Shown here one piece after another: positions 1-10,150 of a DNA stretch of 64,000 bases. Origin of the DNA: Haemophilus parainfluenzae (GTDB taxonomy: Bacteria; Pseudomonadota; Gammaproteobacteria; Enterobacterales; Pasteurellaceae); contig NZ_QEPZ01000001.1 of assembly GCF_003253005.1 (NCBI RefSeq), forward strand, positions 426,394-490,393, given 5' to 3'. The notes beneath the pieces were generated by a model. The model had not been told where the DNA came from, did no database searches, and saw only the letters and a list, made by a program, of their open reading frames with translations. Position 1 is the first letter of the stretch, and every line of letters starts with the position of its first letter. The position numbers and the translations under genes are program-made.

Positions 1-1
1 G

Positions 2-715
2 AACTGGCATACGCCACATGAAGCGGCGAGTAATGCTCCAGGTGAAATATCCACGACGATTTCAATGGAAATGATTCAAGGGATGAGAGTAGAAGAACCC
101 GCTCCTGAGCCGGAACCCGAACCTCAACAGGCAGAACCAGAACCTGAAAAACAGGAAGTCGTCTCGGATCCAACAAAGAAACCAGAACCTGAAAAGAAAA
201 AAGAACCTGAGAAAAAGCCAGAAAAACCAATAGAAAAACCGAAACCAAAACCGAAAGAGAAGCCAAAGGAAAAACCTAAAAATGAGGTAAAAGCAGAGAA
301 AGCGGTAGAAATGCCAAAGAGCCTACCGATTGGCGATAAGAATATAAATTCAACGGCTACGGCAAATTCTAAAGCAATGACCACAGGTCAACCTGGTACA
401 AATGGCGTTCAAGGTGACTCAGGTACCAATACGGATGAGCTAAATGCTTATCGTGCAGCTATTCGACGTGAAATTGAACGGCACAAGCGCTACCCTGCTC
501 GAGCGAAGATGATGCGTAAACAAGGTGTTGTGAGCGTGAGTTTTAGTGTGGGTGCAAATGGCTCCTTATCAGGAGAACGTGTCACAAACTCCTCTGGTGA
601 TGAAAGCTTAGACAACGCAGCACTTGAAGCGGTGAGAAGTGCAAGACCTGTTGGTTCAAAACCAGCTGGATTTGCTTCTTCAGTAAGCGTACCAATTAGT
701 TTCACTATTCAATAA
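2..715 (+). CDS. tonB: TonB energy-transducing protein, C-terminal part (5' end outside window)
   Basis: TonB spans the periplasm and passes proton-motive-force energy from ExbB-ExbD to outer-membrane receptors for iron, haem and similar ligands. The frame is open from base 2, so the start and the N-terminal membrane anchor lie off the left edge; the ATG at 65 is internal. What is visible is a long Pro-Glu/Pro-Lys region (Glu-Pro repeats, then Lys-Pro repeats, about bases 95-290) that gives the rigid periplasmic rod, a linker, and the TonB C-terminal domain (about 440-712) with its YP-containing segment (HKRYPARA) and the final beta strand ending in SFTIQ. A rho-independent terminator follows directly. 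Family assignment is secure; which receptors it serves cannot be read here. Confidence 0.95.
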   Translation, partial: NWHTPHEAASNAPGEISTTISMEMIQGMRVEEPAPEPEPEPQQAEPEPEKQEVVSDPTKKPEPEKKKEPEKKPEKPIEKPKPKPKEKPKEKPKNEVKAEKAVEMPKSLPIGDKNINSTATANSKAMTTGQPGTNGVQGDSGTNTDELNAYRAAIRREIERHKRYPARAKMMRKQGVVSVSFSVGANGSLSGERVTNSSGDESLDNAALEAVRSARPVGSKPAGFASSVSVPISFTIQ

Positions 716-720
716 ATAAA

Positions 721-750
721 AAGGCGAACATGATGTTCGCCTTTCTTTTT
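721..750 (+). terminator. Terminator between convergent tonB and fis
   Basis: An inverted repeat, AAGGCGAACA / TGTTCGCCTT around a 3-base loop (721-743), is followed by a T-rich tract. It ends tonB and, read from the other side, lies just past the fis stop, so it may serve both genes. Confidence 0.85.
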
Positions 751-761
751 GCTAATTTTAA

Positions 762-1061
762 TTAGCCCATACCGTATTTTTTCAATTTCTTACGCAATGT
801 ACCACGGTTAATGCCTAGCATGTTCGCTGCACGGGTTTGGTTACCTCGGGTGTACTGCATAATCATATCTAACATCGGGTGTTCAACTTCCGCTAATACT
901 AATTCGTAAAGATCATTCACATCTTGACCATCTAATTGTGATAAGTAATTGCGTAAAGCTTGTTTTACAGAATCACGTAATGGTTTGTTTGTTACTTGTG
1001 ATTGAGAGTTTAAAACTGAAACGGTTAACGCTTCAGACGGACTACGTTGTTGTTCTAACAT
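762..1061 (-). CDS. fis: DNA-binding protein Fis
   Basis: Fis is a small nucleoid protein that bends DNA, activates rRNA and tRNA promoters and assists site-specific recombinases. The 99-residue product has the family length. The C-terminal third (about residues 74-97) is the helix-turn-helix, containing [20 protein letters not shown], nearly identical to the enterobacterial protein; the N-terminal half holds the dimerisation helices. Its start overlaps the end of dusB by 7 bases, the conserved dusB-fis arrangement in gammaproteobacteria, so the two should be cotranscribed and translationally coupled. Control is therefore expected at the promoter upstream of dusB. Confidence 0.97.
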   Translation of the reverse strand: MLEQQRSPSEALTVSVLNSQSQVTNKPLRDSVKQALRNYLSQLDGQDVNDLYELVLAEVEHPMLDMIMQYTRGNQTRAANMLGINRGTLRKKLKKYGMG

Positions 1062-2035
1062 TTTTCTTTATCCAAAATTGAATTTAAAAAATCTTCCAGC
1101 ACAATTAACTGCTCTTTCGGTTCATTAATTGCGTTAAAAGTCTGTCTAAAAACGGAATCGGGTTGAATTCCCTGTAAATACCAAGCTACGTGCTTACGGG
1201 CTATTCGATAGCCTTTTTGCTCACCATAGAACTGATGAAGTTCCTGAATATGACGCAAAATATGACCGCACTTTTCACGCAAACTTGGAGTTTGAATTAT
1301 CGAATCATGTTCCACTAAGGCCTCGACGGCTTGAAAAAGCCATGGGTTGCCTAGTGTGGCACGACCGATCATTATTGCATCGGCACCTGTGTACTCAAGT
1401 ACCTTTTTCGCTTTCGAGGCAGAATCAATATCACCATTCGCAATGACTGGAATTGAAATTGATTGTTTGACGGCTCGAATATTGTCGTATTCCGCTTCCC
1501 CTTCAAATAAGCATTCTTTCGTCCGCCCATGAATGGTTAAAGCTTGAATACCAGATTGTTCTGCAATTTTTCCGATTTGCACACAGTTTCGATTTGCTTT
1601 ATCCCAACCTGTACGAATTTTTAACGTCACTGGTACATCAACGGCATTCACGACTTCTTTTAAAATTTTCTCCACTAAATCGGGAAATTGAAGAAGTGCA
1701 GAGCCCGCTAGCTTTCGATTTACTTTCTTTGCGGGACAGCCCATATTGATGTCGATAATTTCAGCGCCATAGGCTACATTAATTGCTGCAGCTTGGGCCA
1801 TTTCTAAAGGATCAGAACCTGCGATTTGCACCGCATTTAATCCTAGCTCTTCACTATGTGCTAAACGAAGTTTCGATTTCTCTGTATGCCAAACTTGAGG
1901 ATTGGTGGACATCATCTCTGAAAACGTTAATCCCGCACCGTAATGGGCACATAAACGTCGAAAAGGTTGATCCGTGATACCTGCCATGGGTGCCAATAAA
2001 ATACGATTTTTTAATTCATAAGAACCAATTCGCAT
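1055..2035 (-). CDS. dusB: tRNA-dihydrouridine synthase B
   Basis: This FMN- and NADPH-dependent enzyme reduces uridine to dihydrouridine in the tRNA D-loop. The 326-residue product has the family length. It shows the N-terminal flavin-barrel motif [13 protein letters not shown] (about residues 14-26), the [20 protein letters not shown] segment with catalytic Cys100, and the TIHGRT and GDI...IGRA phosphate-binding motifs of the TIM barrel. It is first in the dusB-fis operon and overlaps fis by 7 bases. prmA lies upstream in the same direction after a 148-base gap that holds a candidate promoter. Confidence 0.96.
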   Translation of the reverse strand: MRIGSYELKNRILLAPMAGITDQPFRRLCAHYGAGLTFSEMMSTNPQVWHTEKSKLRLAHSEELGLNAVQIAGSDPLEMAQAAAINVAYGAEIIDINMGCPAKKVNRKLAGSALLQFPDLVEKILKEVVNAVDVPVTLKIRTGWDKANRNCVQIGKIAEQSGIQALTIHGRTKECLFEGEAEYDNIRAVKQSISIPVIANGDIDSASKAKKVLEYTGADAIMIGRATLGNPWLFQAVEALVEHDSIIQTPSLREKCGHILRHIQELHQFYGEQKGYRIARKHVAWYLQGIQPDSVFRQTFNAINEPKEQLIVLEDFLNSILDKEKC

Positions 2036-2107
2036 TTTATGTTATCCCCAATTACAAGTCCTAATCTCTAGCAAGTCAGGCAACTGCAGTCACCGACAAG
2101 GGGTGCT

Positions 2108-2136
2108 ATATTACGCATTTTTCTTTTTTTTGCAAA
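2108..2136 (-). promoter_or_regulatory. Candidate dusB-fis promoter
   Basis: On the minus strand TTTGCA (2136-2131) and TAATAT (2113-2108) are separated by 17 bases, each matching the sigma-70 hexamer at 4 of 6 positions. The stretch just downstream (AGCACCCC) is GC-rich, as in the stringently controlled E. coli fis promoter. An imperfect palindrome centred on ACTGCAGT lies in the leader, near 2080-2095. No transcript data, so this is a prediction. Confidence 0.4.
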
Positions 2137-2183
2137 GGGAAATTTGTTCAAAAAATGCACTTTTTTTAATTGACAAAAAGAAA

Positions 2184-3071
2184 TTAAGCCGATTTTAATT
2201 TACCTGTAATACGACACCATTCCTCTTTCACCGCCACAAGATCTAAATCAAAGGATTGTGTATAAGCATCGCATACCGATTGTGCTTGAGTTTCTAAAAT
2301 GCCCGATAATCCAAGATCACCACCCTCTTTCACTAATTGGGAGATAATCGGGTAAAGTTCTTTTAATGGACCTGCAAGAATATTCGCCACAACGACATCC
2401 GCTTTTAAATCTTCAGGTTTATCATCAGATAAGAAAAGTTGCAGACGGTCCGCTACACCATTTTGTTCTGCATTATTACGACTGGCGAGAATCGCTTGTG
2501 GATCGATATCAATACCGATTGCATTTTTTGCACCTAATTTAAGAGCAGCAATGGCAAGAATTCCAGATCCACAGCCAAAATCGATGACGGTTTTGCCGGT
2601 TAAATCCAAACCATCTAACCACTCTAAACAAAGTGCGGTTGTCGGGTGGGTGCCTGTCCCGAAAGCTAAACCAGGATCAAGCATCACATTAACCGCATTT
2701 TGATCCGGTACTTCACGCCAGCTTGGACAAATCCATAAACGCTTGCCAAATAGCATTGGGTGGAAGTTATCCATCCATTCACGTTCCCAATCTTTATTCT
2801 CTATTTGCTCGATTTTGTAAGCGGTATTTTCATCTAAATGATGGGCTTGTTTAAGCAAGCTCACAATTTCATTCATATCGGTTTCTGCATCAAACAATGC
2901 AATCACATCGGTATTTCCCCACAGACGCGTTTCGCCTGGAAGTGGTTCAAAAATCGGCGTATCTTGGCTATCCATAAATGTGACCGAAACAGAGCCAATT
3001 TCTTCTAAAAAATCGCTAATTTTCTCGGCTTTTTCATTTGTACTATTTAAGCGAATTTGAATCCACGCCAT
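2184..3071 (-). CDS. prmA: Ribosomal protein L11 methyltransferase
   Basis: PrmA uses S-adenosylmethionine to trimethylate amino groups of ribosomal protein L11. The 295-residue product has the expected two-part build: an N-terminal substrate-recognition domain and a Rossmann methyltransferase domain. The family signature [15 protein letters not shown] (131-145) and AdoMet motif [10 protein letters not shown] (162-170) are intact, followed by [10 protein letters not shown], the substrate-side loop. It sits upstream of dusB-fis as in many gammaproteobacteria and 12 bases downstream of the DMT transporter gene, so it may share that transcript. Confidence 0.96.
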   Translation of the reverse strand: MAWIQIRLNSTNEKAEKISDFLEEIGSVSVTFMDSQDTPIFEPLPGETRLWGNTDVIALFDAETDMNEIVSLLKQAHHLDENTAYKIEQIENKDWEREWMDNFHPMLFGKRLWICPSWREVPDQNAVNVMLDPGLAFGTGTHPTTALCLEWLDGLDLTGKTVIDFGCGSGILAIAALKLGAKNAIGIDIDPQAILASRNNAEQNGVADRLQLFLSDDKPEDLKADVVVANILAGPLKELYPIISQLVKEGGDLGLSGILETQAQSVCDAYTQSFDLDLVAVKEEWCRITGKLKSA

Positions 3072-3083
3072 CTTCTTTTCCTT

Positions 3084-3959
3084 TTAATTAATTTCTTTAT
3101 GTAACCATCTGGGTAATAAACTTACGCCTAGGGCTGAAACCACAATAATGATAATCCCAAGCGCTGAAACAAGTGAAACCTCTTCGTTGAGTAATAATAC
3201 TGCCAAAAAGACACCAAAAATCGGCTCAAGTGCGGTCAAAATTCCAGAGATTTTTGCATCCACCGAATTTAAGCCTTTATTCCATAACCAAAAAGCAAAC
3301 CAACTGCACGCTACACCGAGATAAATCAAACCGAAGAAACCCAGCCAGTTACAATGGATATCCCAGTTTTCAGTCATCAATAAAGTAAATGGCAGCATGG
3401 TGATGGTTGCTAACACAATCGAAATTGATGTATAGGCTTGTGCTGAAACCGTTGCTACCACTTTTTTCGTCCAACGCAAGCAACAAGCAAACACAATACT
3501 TGCCGCCACCACTAATGAGCATCCCAATAAGCTAATTTCACTTGAGCCTTCATTGCCCTGCCCACCTAGAATTAAAATGGCCACACCTAAAAAGGCAAAA
3601 GCGCCACACAACCAATGATACCATTTCGCACGATCTTGAAAGAAAAAATGCCCAATAAAAATCACACATAACGGCTCTAATCCAATCATGGTTGTTGCGC
3701 TCGCCGCGCTCGTATATTTTAAACCAATAAATTGCAGCAAAAAGGTCGCAGTATAGTTGAAAAAACCTAGCCACCAAAGCTGTTTTCGCATCGGTTTAGA
3801 CACGCCTTTCCAACGACGAAAAAAGAGTGGCATCACAATAATCGCCGCCATTAATAAACGGGCTTGGATCATTAAAATAGTATCCATCATTGTAAAGGTG
3901 TATTTCGCGGCAACAAAGGCACTACTCCAAATAAACAACGCCAGGATCTGGTAAATCAT
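3084..3959 (-). CDS. DMT-superfamily (EamA) inner-membrane transporter
   Basis: The 291-residue product is almost wholly hydrophobic and has the doubled EamA layout: two repeats of about five membrane helices, each ending with a conserved Pro/Glu region (IGLEPLCVIF near residue 92, LTALEPIFGVFLA near 240). Such proteins export or take up small metabolites such as amino acids; the substrate cannot be deduced. It lies between panF and prmA, 16 and 12 bases from its neighbours, so it is likely cotranscribed with one or both. A short basic tail (PRWLHKEIN) ends the protein. Confidence 0.85.
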   Translation of the reverse strand: MIYQILALFIWSSAFVAAKYTFTMMDTILMIQARLLMAAIIVMPLFFRRWKGVSKPMRKQLWWLGFFNYTATFLLQFIGLKYTSAASATTMIGLEPLCVIFIGHFFFQDRAKWYHWLCGAFAFLGVAILILGGQGNEGSSEISLLGCSLVVAASIVFACCLRWTKKVVATVSAQAYTSISIVLATITMLPFTLLMTENWDIHCNWLGFFGLIYLGVACSWFAFWLWNKGLNSVDAKISGILTALEPIFGVFLAVLLLNEEVSLVSALGIIIIVVSALGVSLLPRWLHKEIN

Positions 3960-3975
3960 AAAGTGCGGTCCATTT

Positions 3976-5400
3976 TTACTGTTTTTTGGCGCCGAATTGA
4001 TTGCCTAAGATGAACGCAATCAAACCAAATACAAGTGCTGGAACAATCGCATTAAAACCAAATAGTTTGATACCAAATTGAGTCAGCAGCACATAACTGC
4101 TTAATCCCACCACCATTGAGCTTATTGCACCTGCTGAATTTGCTTTATCCCAATAAATGCCTAATACAATTACCCAAAGGAATGCTGCTTCTAATCCCCC
4201 GAAAGCAAATAAATTCAACCAAATAATCATATCCGGTGGATTAAGTGCGGCAAAAATTAACAACACCGATAAAATTAGTGTAATGACTGATGAAATACGA
4301 CTAATTCGTTTTTCATTCTTCTCTGCTTCAGGTTTGCTTGCAAGATATAAGTCTTTCACAAAAATTGAAGAGGATTGAATAAGTTGCGCATCAACTGTGG
4401 ACATAATCGCTGACATCGGTGCAGCTAAGAAAATCCCTGCAACAATAGGTGGGAGCACTTCCAACATTAAGGTTGGAATGACTTTATCTGACACCGTTAA
4501 ATCTGGCACAACGGCACGTCCTAAAGCGCCTGCCAAGTGCATACCAAACATAATGACTGAAAGGACAATCGTACCAATGAGCATGCCTCGATGTAAGGCT
4601 TTACTATCTTTGAAAGCCATACAACGCACAGCTGTATGTGGTAAGCCAACCACACCGAAACAAACTAAAATCCAAAATGATGCCATAAATTGAAAATCTA
4701 GCATCTCATTTGGGCCGTAAGGGCTCACTAAACTTGGATCAATTTCAGTTAATTTATTGACCGCACTTTCTACGCCACCGAGATGGTAAATAACGCCCAC
4801 CAATAACACGATTGTGCCCAAAATCATTACCGTACCTTGAATTGTATCGGTTAATACGACCGCTCGGAAACCACCAATAAATGTATAAATGCCAACCGTT
4901 AAGGCAAAAATAAGCAAGGCGTGAGTATAAGGAATCCCTATCGTGGTTTCGAGCAATCTCGCCCCACCAATAAATTGCACAACCATAGCGGCAAAAAAGG
5001 CAATCAACAATGCTAGACTGGAAATCCAAACGAGATATTTGTTTTTATAACGATAGAGAAATAAATCATTAATAGTGAGCGCATTAGTTTCGCGAGAGAG
5101 TAGTGCAAACTTTTTACCTAATGCACCTAAGGCTAACCAAACAGCCGGTACTTGGATCATGGCGAGTAATACCCAACCTAGCCCATATTTATAAGCCGCC
5201 CCAGGTCCACCAACAAAAGAACTGGCACTGGCATAAGTGGAAGCCGTTGTCATCGCAAGGACAAAGCCCGTCATGGAGCGATTTCCTACATAATATTCCG
5301 TAAGGAAATCACCTTTACTGCGTTTTACATAAGCAAATAATGCCGCGCCAAAGATAAAGACTAAATAGATAGCTAATGGGAGAATAATACCTAAATTCAT
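3976..5400 (-). CDS. panF: Sodium/pantothenate symporter
   Basis: PanF is a sodium-solute symporter (SSS family) that imports pantothenate, the coenzyme A precursor. The 474-residue product has the usual length and about 13 membrane helices. Family features include the unwound-helix region TTASTYASASSFVGGPGAAY and the segment AAPMSAIMSTVDAQLIQSSS, where Na+ is coordinated. Its ATG overlaps the stop of yhdT (TAATG), so translation is coupled, and GGAG lies just upstream. The yhdT-panF pair is conserved in gammaproteobacteria, which supports this substrate over other SSS permeases. Confidence 0.93.
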   Translation of the reverse strand: MNLGIILPLAIYLVFIFGAALFAYVKRSKGDFLTEYYVGNRSMTGFVLAMTTASTYASASSFVGGPGAAYKYGLGWVLLAMIQVPAVWLALGALGKKFALLSRETNALTINDLFLYRYKNKYLVWISSLALLIAFFAAMVVQFIGGARLLETTIGIPYTHALLIFALTVGIYTFIGGFRAVVLTDTIQGTVMILGTIVLLVGVIYHLGGVESAVNKLTEIDPSLVSPYGPNEMLDFQFMASFWILVCFGVVGLPHTAVRCMAFKDSKALHRGMLIGTIVLSVIMFGMHLAGALGRAVVPDLTVSDKVIPTLMLEVLPPIVAGIFLAAPMSAIMSTVDAQLIQSSSIFVKDLYLASKPEAEKNEKRISRISSVITLILSVLLIFAALNPPDMIIWLNLFAFGGLEAAFLWVIVLGIYWDKANSAGAISSMVVGLSSYVLLTQFGIKLFGFNAIVPALVFGLIAFILGNQFGAKKQ

Positions 5401-5654
5401 TATTTATTCTCCTTTGACTCAACATCTAGCGGGATATCTAAAAAGACAATTTTGACAATCCAATACCCAATGATGACAAACAAAATAGGTAAATAAATAC
5501 AGGATAATTCAAACCATAACGGAAAACCTATCGGCCCAGGTGAATCTTTCGGGAGATAAGCACACATACACCACCCAATCACATAAAAAATAGCTAAACC
5601 TAATGCCCAGCGAGCTTCCTTGGCCGCTTGCTTATACCGTTGTGAAAGTTCCAT
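5400..5654 (-). CDS. yhdT: YhdT family small membrane protein
   Basis: This 84-residue protein has two predicted membrane helices (about residues 15-34 and 47-70) joined by a short Pro-rich loop, and a charged tail. It belongs to the YhdT (DUF997) family found directly upstream of panF. Its stop overlaps the panF start, which suggests a stable small partner or a translational lead for the permease. No molecular function is established for the family. It is the first gene of the pair, with a promoter expected upstream of 5654. Confidence 0.9.
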   Translation of the reverse strand: MELSQRYKQAAKEARWALGLAIFYVIGWCMCAYLPKDSPGPIGFPLWFELSCIYLPILFVIIGYWIVKIVFLDIPLDVESKENK

Positions 5655-5705
5655 TTTGAGTTCCTATTAAAAAATTTTACCATCAGATAATTATTCAACG
5701 ATAAC

Positions 5706-5731
5706 AAAAAGGCAGAAATATTCTGCCTTTA
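5706..5731 (-). terminator. Terminator after accC
   Basis: On the minus strand AAAGGCAGAA and TTCTGCCTTT form a stem around a short loop, and the T-run extends to TTTTTG. It lies 16 bases past the accC stop and separates it from yhdT. Confidence 0.85.
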
Positions 5732-5746
5732 CCTTAAAATTATGAA

Positions 5747-7093
5747 TTAATCATACATCCCTAATTTCTTCTCTAAATAGTGGATATTGGCACCACCTTT
5801 TTGGAAGTTTTCATCTTCAAGAATGAGTTCATGAAGTGGGATATTTGTTTTGATACCGTCAATGATCGTCTCAGATAATGCATTTTGCATACGACGGATT
5901 GCGACATCACGAGTATCACCGTATGTGATTAATTTTGCGATCATAGAATCGTAGTGTGGTGGAACGGTATAACCAGCATATACATGAGAATCCCAACGAA
6001 CGCCTAAACCACCTGGTGAGTGCAAGTGAGCAACTTTACCTGGAGATGGTAAGAATGTTTTTGGGTCTTCCGCATTGATACGACATTCCATCGCATGGCC
6101 TTTCACTTTGATATCTTCTTGTTTATAAGAAAGTGGTAAACCAGCCGCAATGCGCAACTGTTCTCTCACCAAATCTACACCGGTAATCATTTCTGTTACT
6201 GGATGCTCTACTTGAATACGGGTATTCATTTCAATGAAATAGAATTCACCATTTTCATACAAGAATTCAAACGTACCTGCACCGCGATAACCAATTTCGA
6301 TACAAGCATTCGCACAACGAGTGCCGATGTCACGACGAACTTCTTCTGTAATACCTGGCGCAGGCGCTTCTTCCACAACTTTTTGGTGGCGACGTTGCAT
6401 AGAACAATCACGTTCTGCAAGATAAATTGCATTACCGTGTGTATCCGCTAAAACTTGAATTTCAACATGGCGTGGATTTTCTAAATATTTTTCCATATAA
6501 ACCATGTCATTATTAAATGCTGCTTTTGCTTCAGCTTTTGTCATCGCAATGGATTCTTCAAGTGCATCTTCGCTACGAACGACACGCATACCACGACCGC
6601 CGCCGCCGCCAGATGCTTTGATAATAATTGGATAACCAATACGTTTTGCAATTTCTTTATTTTTCACGATATCGCTACCTACAGGACCATCAGAACCCGG
6701 TACACAAGGCACGCCCGCTTTTTTCATTGCTTTAATTGCAGAAACTTTATCCCCCATCAAACGAATGACGTCTGCAGTTGGGCCAATAAAAATAAAACCA
6801 GAACGTTCAACTTGCTCTGCAAAATCTGCGTTTTCAGAAAGGAAACCATAACCAGGGTGAATCGCATCCGCACCTGTTACTTCTGCTGCGGCAATAATGG
6901 CAGGAATATTTAAATAACTTTTTACAGATGGCGCAGGTCCGATACAAACTGTTTCATCTGCAAGTAATACGTGTTTTAAATCACGATCGGCGGTAGAGTG
7001 AACCGCCACAGTTTTAATGCCTAATTCTTTACAGGCACGCAAAATACGCAGTGCAATTTCACCACGGTTAGCAATCACAACTTTTTCTAACAT
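5747..7093 (-). CDS. accC: Biotin carboxylase subunit of acetyl-CoA carboxylase
   Basis: AccC uses ATP and bicarbonate to carboxylate the biotin on AccB, the first half-reaction of fatty acid synthesis. From the ATG at 7093 (residues [16 protein letters not shown]) the protein is 448 residues, the family norm; an in-frame GTG four codons earlier is part of the ribosome-binding sequence. The ATP-grasp fold shows the glycine loop [12 protein letters not shown], the HVEIQVLAD strand and the active-site segment [14 protein letters not shown]. It follows accB on the same strand, but a hairpin with a T-run lies between the two genes (see 7116-7139). Confidence 0.97.
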   Translation of the reverse strand: MLEKVVIANRGEIALRILRACKELGIKTVAVHSTADRDLKHVLLADETVCIGPAPSVKSYLNIPAIIAAAEVTGADAIHPGYGFLSENADFAEQVERSGFIFIGPTADVIRLMGDKVSAIKAMKKAGVPCVPGSDGPVGSDIVKNKEIAKRIGYPIIIKASGGGGGRGMRVVRSEDALEESIAMTKAEAKAAFNNDMVYMEKYLENPRHVEIQVLADTHGNAIYLAERDCSMQRRHQKVVEEAPAPGITEEVRRDIGTRCANACIEIGYRGAGTFEFLYENGEFYFIEMNTRIQVEHPVTEMITGVDLVREQLRIAAGLPLSYKQEDIKVKGHAMECRINAEDPKTFLPSPGKVAHLHSPGGLGVRWDSHVYAGYTVPPHYDSMIAKLITYGDTRDVAIRRMQNALSETIIDGIKTNIPLHELILEDENFQKGGANIHYLEKKLGMYD

Positions 7094-7115
7094 AACAATT
7101 TCCACTTGGGTAAAA

Positions 7116-7139
7116 AAATGGCGAGAAAGCTCGCCATTT
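7116..7139 (-). terminator. Terminator-like hairpin between accB and accC
   Basis: On the minus strand a 10-base stem (AAATGGCGAG / CTCGCCATTT) with a 4-base loop is followed by seven T residues, the form of an intrinsic terminator. It sits inside the accBC operon, after the accB stop and 23 bases before the accC start. It would let only part of the transcription reach accC, giving more AccB than AccC; it could also stabilise the 3' end of an accB message. Confidence 0.7.
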
Positions 7140-7153
7140 CAGATTGATAGGGA

Positions 7154-7612
7154 TTATTCGATAACGATTAATGGTTGGTCAAATTCAACCGCTTCGCCAT
7201 CATTCACTAAGATTGCTTTAACCACACCAGCTTTATCAGCTTCAATACGGTTCATCATTTTCATTGCTTCAACGATACAAAGTGCATCGCCTACTTTGAC
7301 AGTTTGTCCCACTTCAACGAAAGCTTTCGCTTCTGGGCTTGGGCTACGGTAGAATGTACCTACCATAGGTGAACGAACTTGGTGGCCAGAAATTTCAGCC
7401 GCTGGTGCTTCAGCAGGCGCTGCTGCCGCAGGAGCAGCTGCAGGAGCAGCAACGGGTGCTACAGGCGCCGCTGCATATTGAATTGCAGCAGGTGCAACCG
7501 CTGGTGCCGCACGACTAATACGTACTGTACCTTCTTCTTCTTGCACTTCTAATTCAGTGATACCCGATTCTTCTACTAATTCAATCAGTTTTTTGATTTT
7601 ACGAATGTCCAT
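7154..7612 (-). CDS. accB: Biotin carboxyl carrier protein of acetyl-CoA carboxylase
   Basis: AccB carries the biotin that shuttles carboxyl between AccC and the carboxyltransferase AccAD. The 152-residue protein has a short N-terminal helix region (1-33), a flexible Ala/Pro linker (about 34-73) and a C-terminal biotinyl domain. The biotinylation motif EAMKMMN puts the modified lysine at residue 118, and the thumb-containing stretch [22 protein letters not shown] is typical of bacterial AccB. It precedes accC, the standard order; the promoter should lie in 7613-7771, which also holds an uptake signal. Confidence 0.97.
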   Translation of the reverse strand: MDIRKIKKLIELVEESGITELEVQEEEGTVRISRAAPAVAPAAIQYAAAPVAPVAAPAAAPAAAAPAEAPAAEISGHQVRSPMVGTFYRSPSPEAKAFVEVGQTVKVGDALCIVEAMKMMNRIEADKAGVVKAILVNDGEAVEFDQPLIVIE

Positions 7613-7771
7613 ACGCTCTTCCTAAAAATAATAATGAATTGTTAACCGCACTTTCAGAATTGATTTCCAAAGTGCTGTCATTTTGAAACCTGTTTTTGTG
7701 TCGGCAAGATTACCGCAAAATCACGCACTTTGCGATAAATTTCTGCGAAAATCTGTAAATTTTGTGAAATT

Positions 7772-8224
7772 TTATGATTTTTTATTTAAAAAATCTAAAG
7801 CAAATTGAAGAGCAAACTCATAGCCTTTCGCACCTAAGCCACAAATCACCCCTTCTGCCACATCACTAAAGTAAGAATGATGACGGAATGGCTCGCGCTT
7901 ATGTACATTAGACAAATGGATTTCAACAAAAGGAATTGACACAGCAAGCAACGCATCACGTAATGCAACACTGGTATGCGTATAAGCTGCAGGGTTAATT
8001 AAAATAAAATCCACTTTCTGAAAACTTTGATGAATCTTATCGATTAACTTTTCTTCACTATTTGCTTGAAAGCATGCCAAACTCACATTATGCTGCGCCG
8101 CAAGTTTTGCCATATTTTCCTCAATGGTAGATAACGAAAGCGAACCATAATGTTTCGGCTCTCTTGCGCCCAACATATTTAAGTTCGGGCCATTTAACAG
8201 CAAAATATTGAATTTTTTTGACAT
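7772..8224 (-). CDS. aroQ: 3-dehydroquinate dehydratase, type II
   Basis: AroQ catalyses the third shikimate-pathway step, dehydrating 3-dehydroquinate to 3-dehydroshikimate. I take the ATG at 8224 (150 residues) because AGGA lies 7 bases before it; the GTG two codons upstream is too close to that site. The type II enzyme signature NGPNLNMLG opens the protein, Tyr26 fits the catalytic base, and the C-terminal half has the [18 protein letters not shown] segment with the catalytic histidine. It stands alone, 160 bases upstream of accB on the same strand. Confidence 0.96.
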   Translation of the reverse strand: MSKKFNILLLNGPNLNMLGAREPKHYGSLSLSTIEENMAKLAAQHNVSLACFQANSEEKLIDKIHQSFQKVDFILINPAAYTHTSVALRDALLAVSIPFVEIHLSNVHKREPFRHHSYFSDVAEGVICGLGAKGYEFALQFALDFLNKKS

Positions 8225-8284
8225 TTTCACATCCTTTAACTTGTGCGAATTATATCGATTTTTTGTGTAATGGTGGTCGTATCT

Positions 8285-9274
8285 CTAGACGATTTTGGTA
8301 ATAAATTCTGAATTTAAATCAATTAGCGGTAAATCTGAGCCTGGCCACGCACGTAATACTTGATGTTGCATCAAATTTAACGTATCTAATCCTGGCGTCA
8401 CATTGGGTGTATATTGTGCCGCGATACGAGCGAGTTGAGTCAATCCTAGACTACTTTCAATGCTCGAGCTAATCACTGCTTTTATGCCTAAACTATGCGC
8501 TTGTGCAATCAGCTTTTGACAATCTTGTAGCGAACCAACCAGTGTTGGCTTAATCACAATGGTACTTAAGTGCGGTTCCTTTTCCAAAAGGAAGTCAGGC
8601 TCACGCACACTTTCATCCCAAGCAATATTAATACCTGTTTGAGCTGCAAACTGCCGGCTTTCTTCACGGGTTTTACAAGGTTCTTCTAGAAATTGAATAC
8701 GTGAACGATGTTGCGGTTTCACTTTCTCCGCAAATTTTAAGGCTTTTTCTAATGTCCATTGACGATTCGCATCTAGACGTAATTGCAAATCAGGAATAGC
8801 TTCCAAAAACATGTCGGCAATTAAACCATCACGATTTGCTTCATACATGCCGACTTTGATTTTAGCAACTTTATCACCTGGCATTTGATTCAGTTCTGAA
8901 TATAACTCATCAGGATCACCATAGCACAACGGTGCATTATGATAGTTACCTTCCTCATTTAAATAACGTTTCATTTCATCCATCGCCGTGCTAATACCGA
9001 AGGCAACAGAAGGATAACAACCATCAAGTGGCACTCTTGGTGCTTTGCAGCTCGCATGACACCAATTCGTCAGCCATTCAATGGCTTGCTCTTGCGCTTG
9101 TTCAATGGTTTCTTCGCTAAACCCAGGCAAAGGTGCAATTTCGCCCCAGCCATCACGGCTGCAAGCAACACGTACAATCAAACCTTCTCGACATTTCAAA
9201 AAGCGTCCACGTAAAATTAATTGGCTGTCGACGGGAATAGAATAACGATAAAGATTAAATGATTTGCTTTTCAT
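8285..9274 (-). CDS. menC: o-Succinylbenzoate synthase
   Basis: MenC dehydrates SHCHC to o-succinylbenzoate in menaquinone synthesis. From the ATG at 9274, which has AAGGAG six bases upstream, the product is 329 residues; in-frame codons further upstream run into the uptake-signal repeat and are not credible. Enolase-superfamily features are present: the KIKVG lysine, metal-binding acids in [14 protein letters not shown] and AWDES, and the VIKPTLVGS strand. In relatives menC usually adjoins menB; here a glycosyltransferase gene bracketed by a repeat pair lies between them. Confidence 0.93.
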   Translation of the reverse strand: MKSKSFNLYRYSIPVDSQLILRGRFLKCREGLIVRVACSRDGWGEIAPLPGFSEETIEQAQEQAIEWLTNWCHASCKAPRVPLDGCYPSVAFGISTAMDEMKRYLNEEGNYHNAPLCYGDPDELYSELNQMPGDKVAKIKVGMYEANRDGLIADMFLEAIPDLQLRLDANRQWTLEKALKFAEKVKPQHRSRIQFLEEPCKTREESRQFAAQTGINIAWDESVREPDFLLEKEPHLSTIVIKPTLVGSLQDCQKLIAQAHSLGIKAVISSSIESSLGLTQLARIAAQYTPNVTPGLDTLNLMQHQVLRAWPGSDLPLIDLNSEFITKIV

Positions 9275-9294
9275 CTTGTTCTCCTTGATAGCTA

Positions 9295-9330
9295 AAGTGC
9301 GGTTAAAAACACACTGATTTTTAACCGCAC
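9295..9330. repeat. 36-base direct repeat, copy 1 (uptake-signal dyad)
   Basis: Copy 1 of a perfect 36-base direct repeat; copy 2 is at 10151-10186. It begins AAGTGCGGTTAAAAA and ends TTTTTAACCGCAC, so it is itself an inverted pair of uptake-signal cores able to form a 13-base stem. The copies bracket the GT25 gene exactly. Confidence 0.95.
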
Positions 9331-9335
9331 GCATC

Positions 9336-10106
9336 CTACTTAAAAGGCACTTGTTTCATAAATAATTTACGTTTTAATCTCATGAGTTCGTTTATGATTC
9401 TCCCAAAGGCTGAAAATTTTGTTTGATTTTCACAAACCAACTCTCGGCCTTTTTGCAAAGTGCTTTCAAAAGGCTTATCCGGATTCACAACAAAATCTTG
9501 CACACAAATCCCTGGTGAAAGCTGAACGACTTTGTAATCCTTTAAATTTAAAAAATCCTCAAAAATAAGAGAATCAATGGCCACCTCAAGCGGTTTGTTT
9601 TTTACTTGTTCGAGAAGGTATTTGGCACCTTTCGCTGTCACTGTATAACCTGCAGTTCCTGATTGCTTAAATGTAATAGGGTAAACCTTTCTATCATATT
9701 TTACTGTTTTAGGTGTTCGAAATACCATTTTTCCATTAGCTTCAAGCTTTAGCACATCAATATCATCAGATAAATAATCCACTTCTAAAAGCTCCTTTGC
9801 ATTCTCACCTAAGTGAATATCATCTTCAAAAATATTGATATAGTCTAAGTCATTTTCTACTGCCAACTCCCATAATGCAATATGGCTTAATGCACAACCA
9901 ATTTCACCATCACATAATTTAGCGTTTGTCGAACGATCTAAAGTAATATTAAATTTCTTTGCTACATCCTCTATATGATCTGGTGTCACCGCATCAAAAA
10001 ATGAAAAAGGGATATTTTGCTGACCAAATTCTTGTTCAATATGTTTGCGACGTTTTGTTTCTCTGATTAAACTAATCACATAATTATGTTGTTTGAAGCA
10101 GTCCAT
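9336..10106 (-). CDS. LPS-type glycosyltransferase, family GT25
   Basis: The 256-residue product matches the glycosyltransferase 25 family that adds galactose or glucose to lipooligosaccharide in Haemophilus and Neisseria (Lob, LpsA, LgtB relatives). Visible family motifs are the N-terminal strand [12 protein letters not shown], the [14 protein letters not shown] segment (67-80) and the metal/nucleotide-binding IFEDDIHLG (92-100). Donor and acceptor cannot be read from sequence. No tetranucleotide repeat tract is seen at its start, so phase variation of the classic Haemophilus kind is not evident. It is AT-rich and sits as a single-gene insert between menC and menB, bracketed by identical 36-base repeats. 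Confidence 0.88.
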   Translation of the reverse strand: MDCFKQHNYVISLIRETKRRKHIEQEFGQQNIPFSFFDAVTPDHIEDVAKKFNITLDRSTNAKLCDGEIGCALSHIALWELAVENDLDYINIFEDDIHLGENAKELLEVDYLSDDIDVLKLEANGKMVFRTPKTVKYDRKVYPITFKQSGTAGYTVTAKGAKYLLEQVKNKPLEVAIDSLIFEDFLNLKDYKVVQLSPGICVQDFVVNPDKPFESTLQKGRELVCENQTKFSAFGRIINELMRLKRKLFMKQVPFK

Positions 10107-10150
10107 AAAATAACTCTAAGGTATGAATAAAGATTTGAATATATCATGAT

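Noticed and set aside
124..384. 86-codon frame antisense to tonB
   Set aside because: Low-complexity Phe/Ser/Gly pattern is the reverse of the Pro-Glu-Lys repeats of TonB.
65..715. ATG at 65 as the tonB start
   Set aside because: The frame stays open to base 2, the upstream residues match TonB, and the membrane anchor would be missing.
9336..10106. Phase-variable tetranucleotide repeats in the GT25 gene
   Set aside because: No tandem CAAT, GCAA or similar tract is present at its start or within it.
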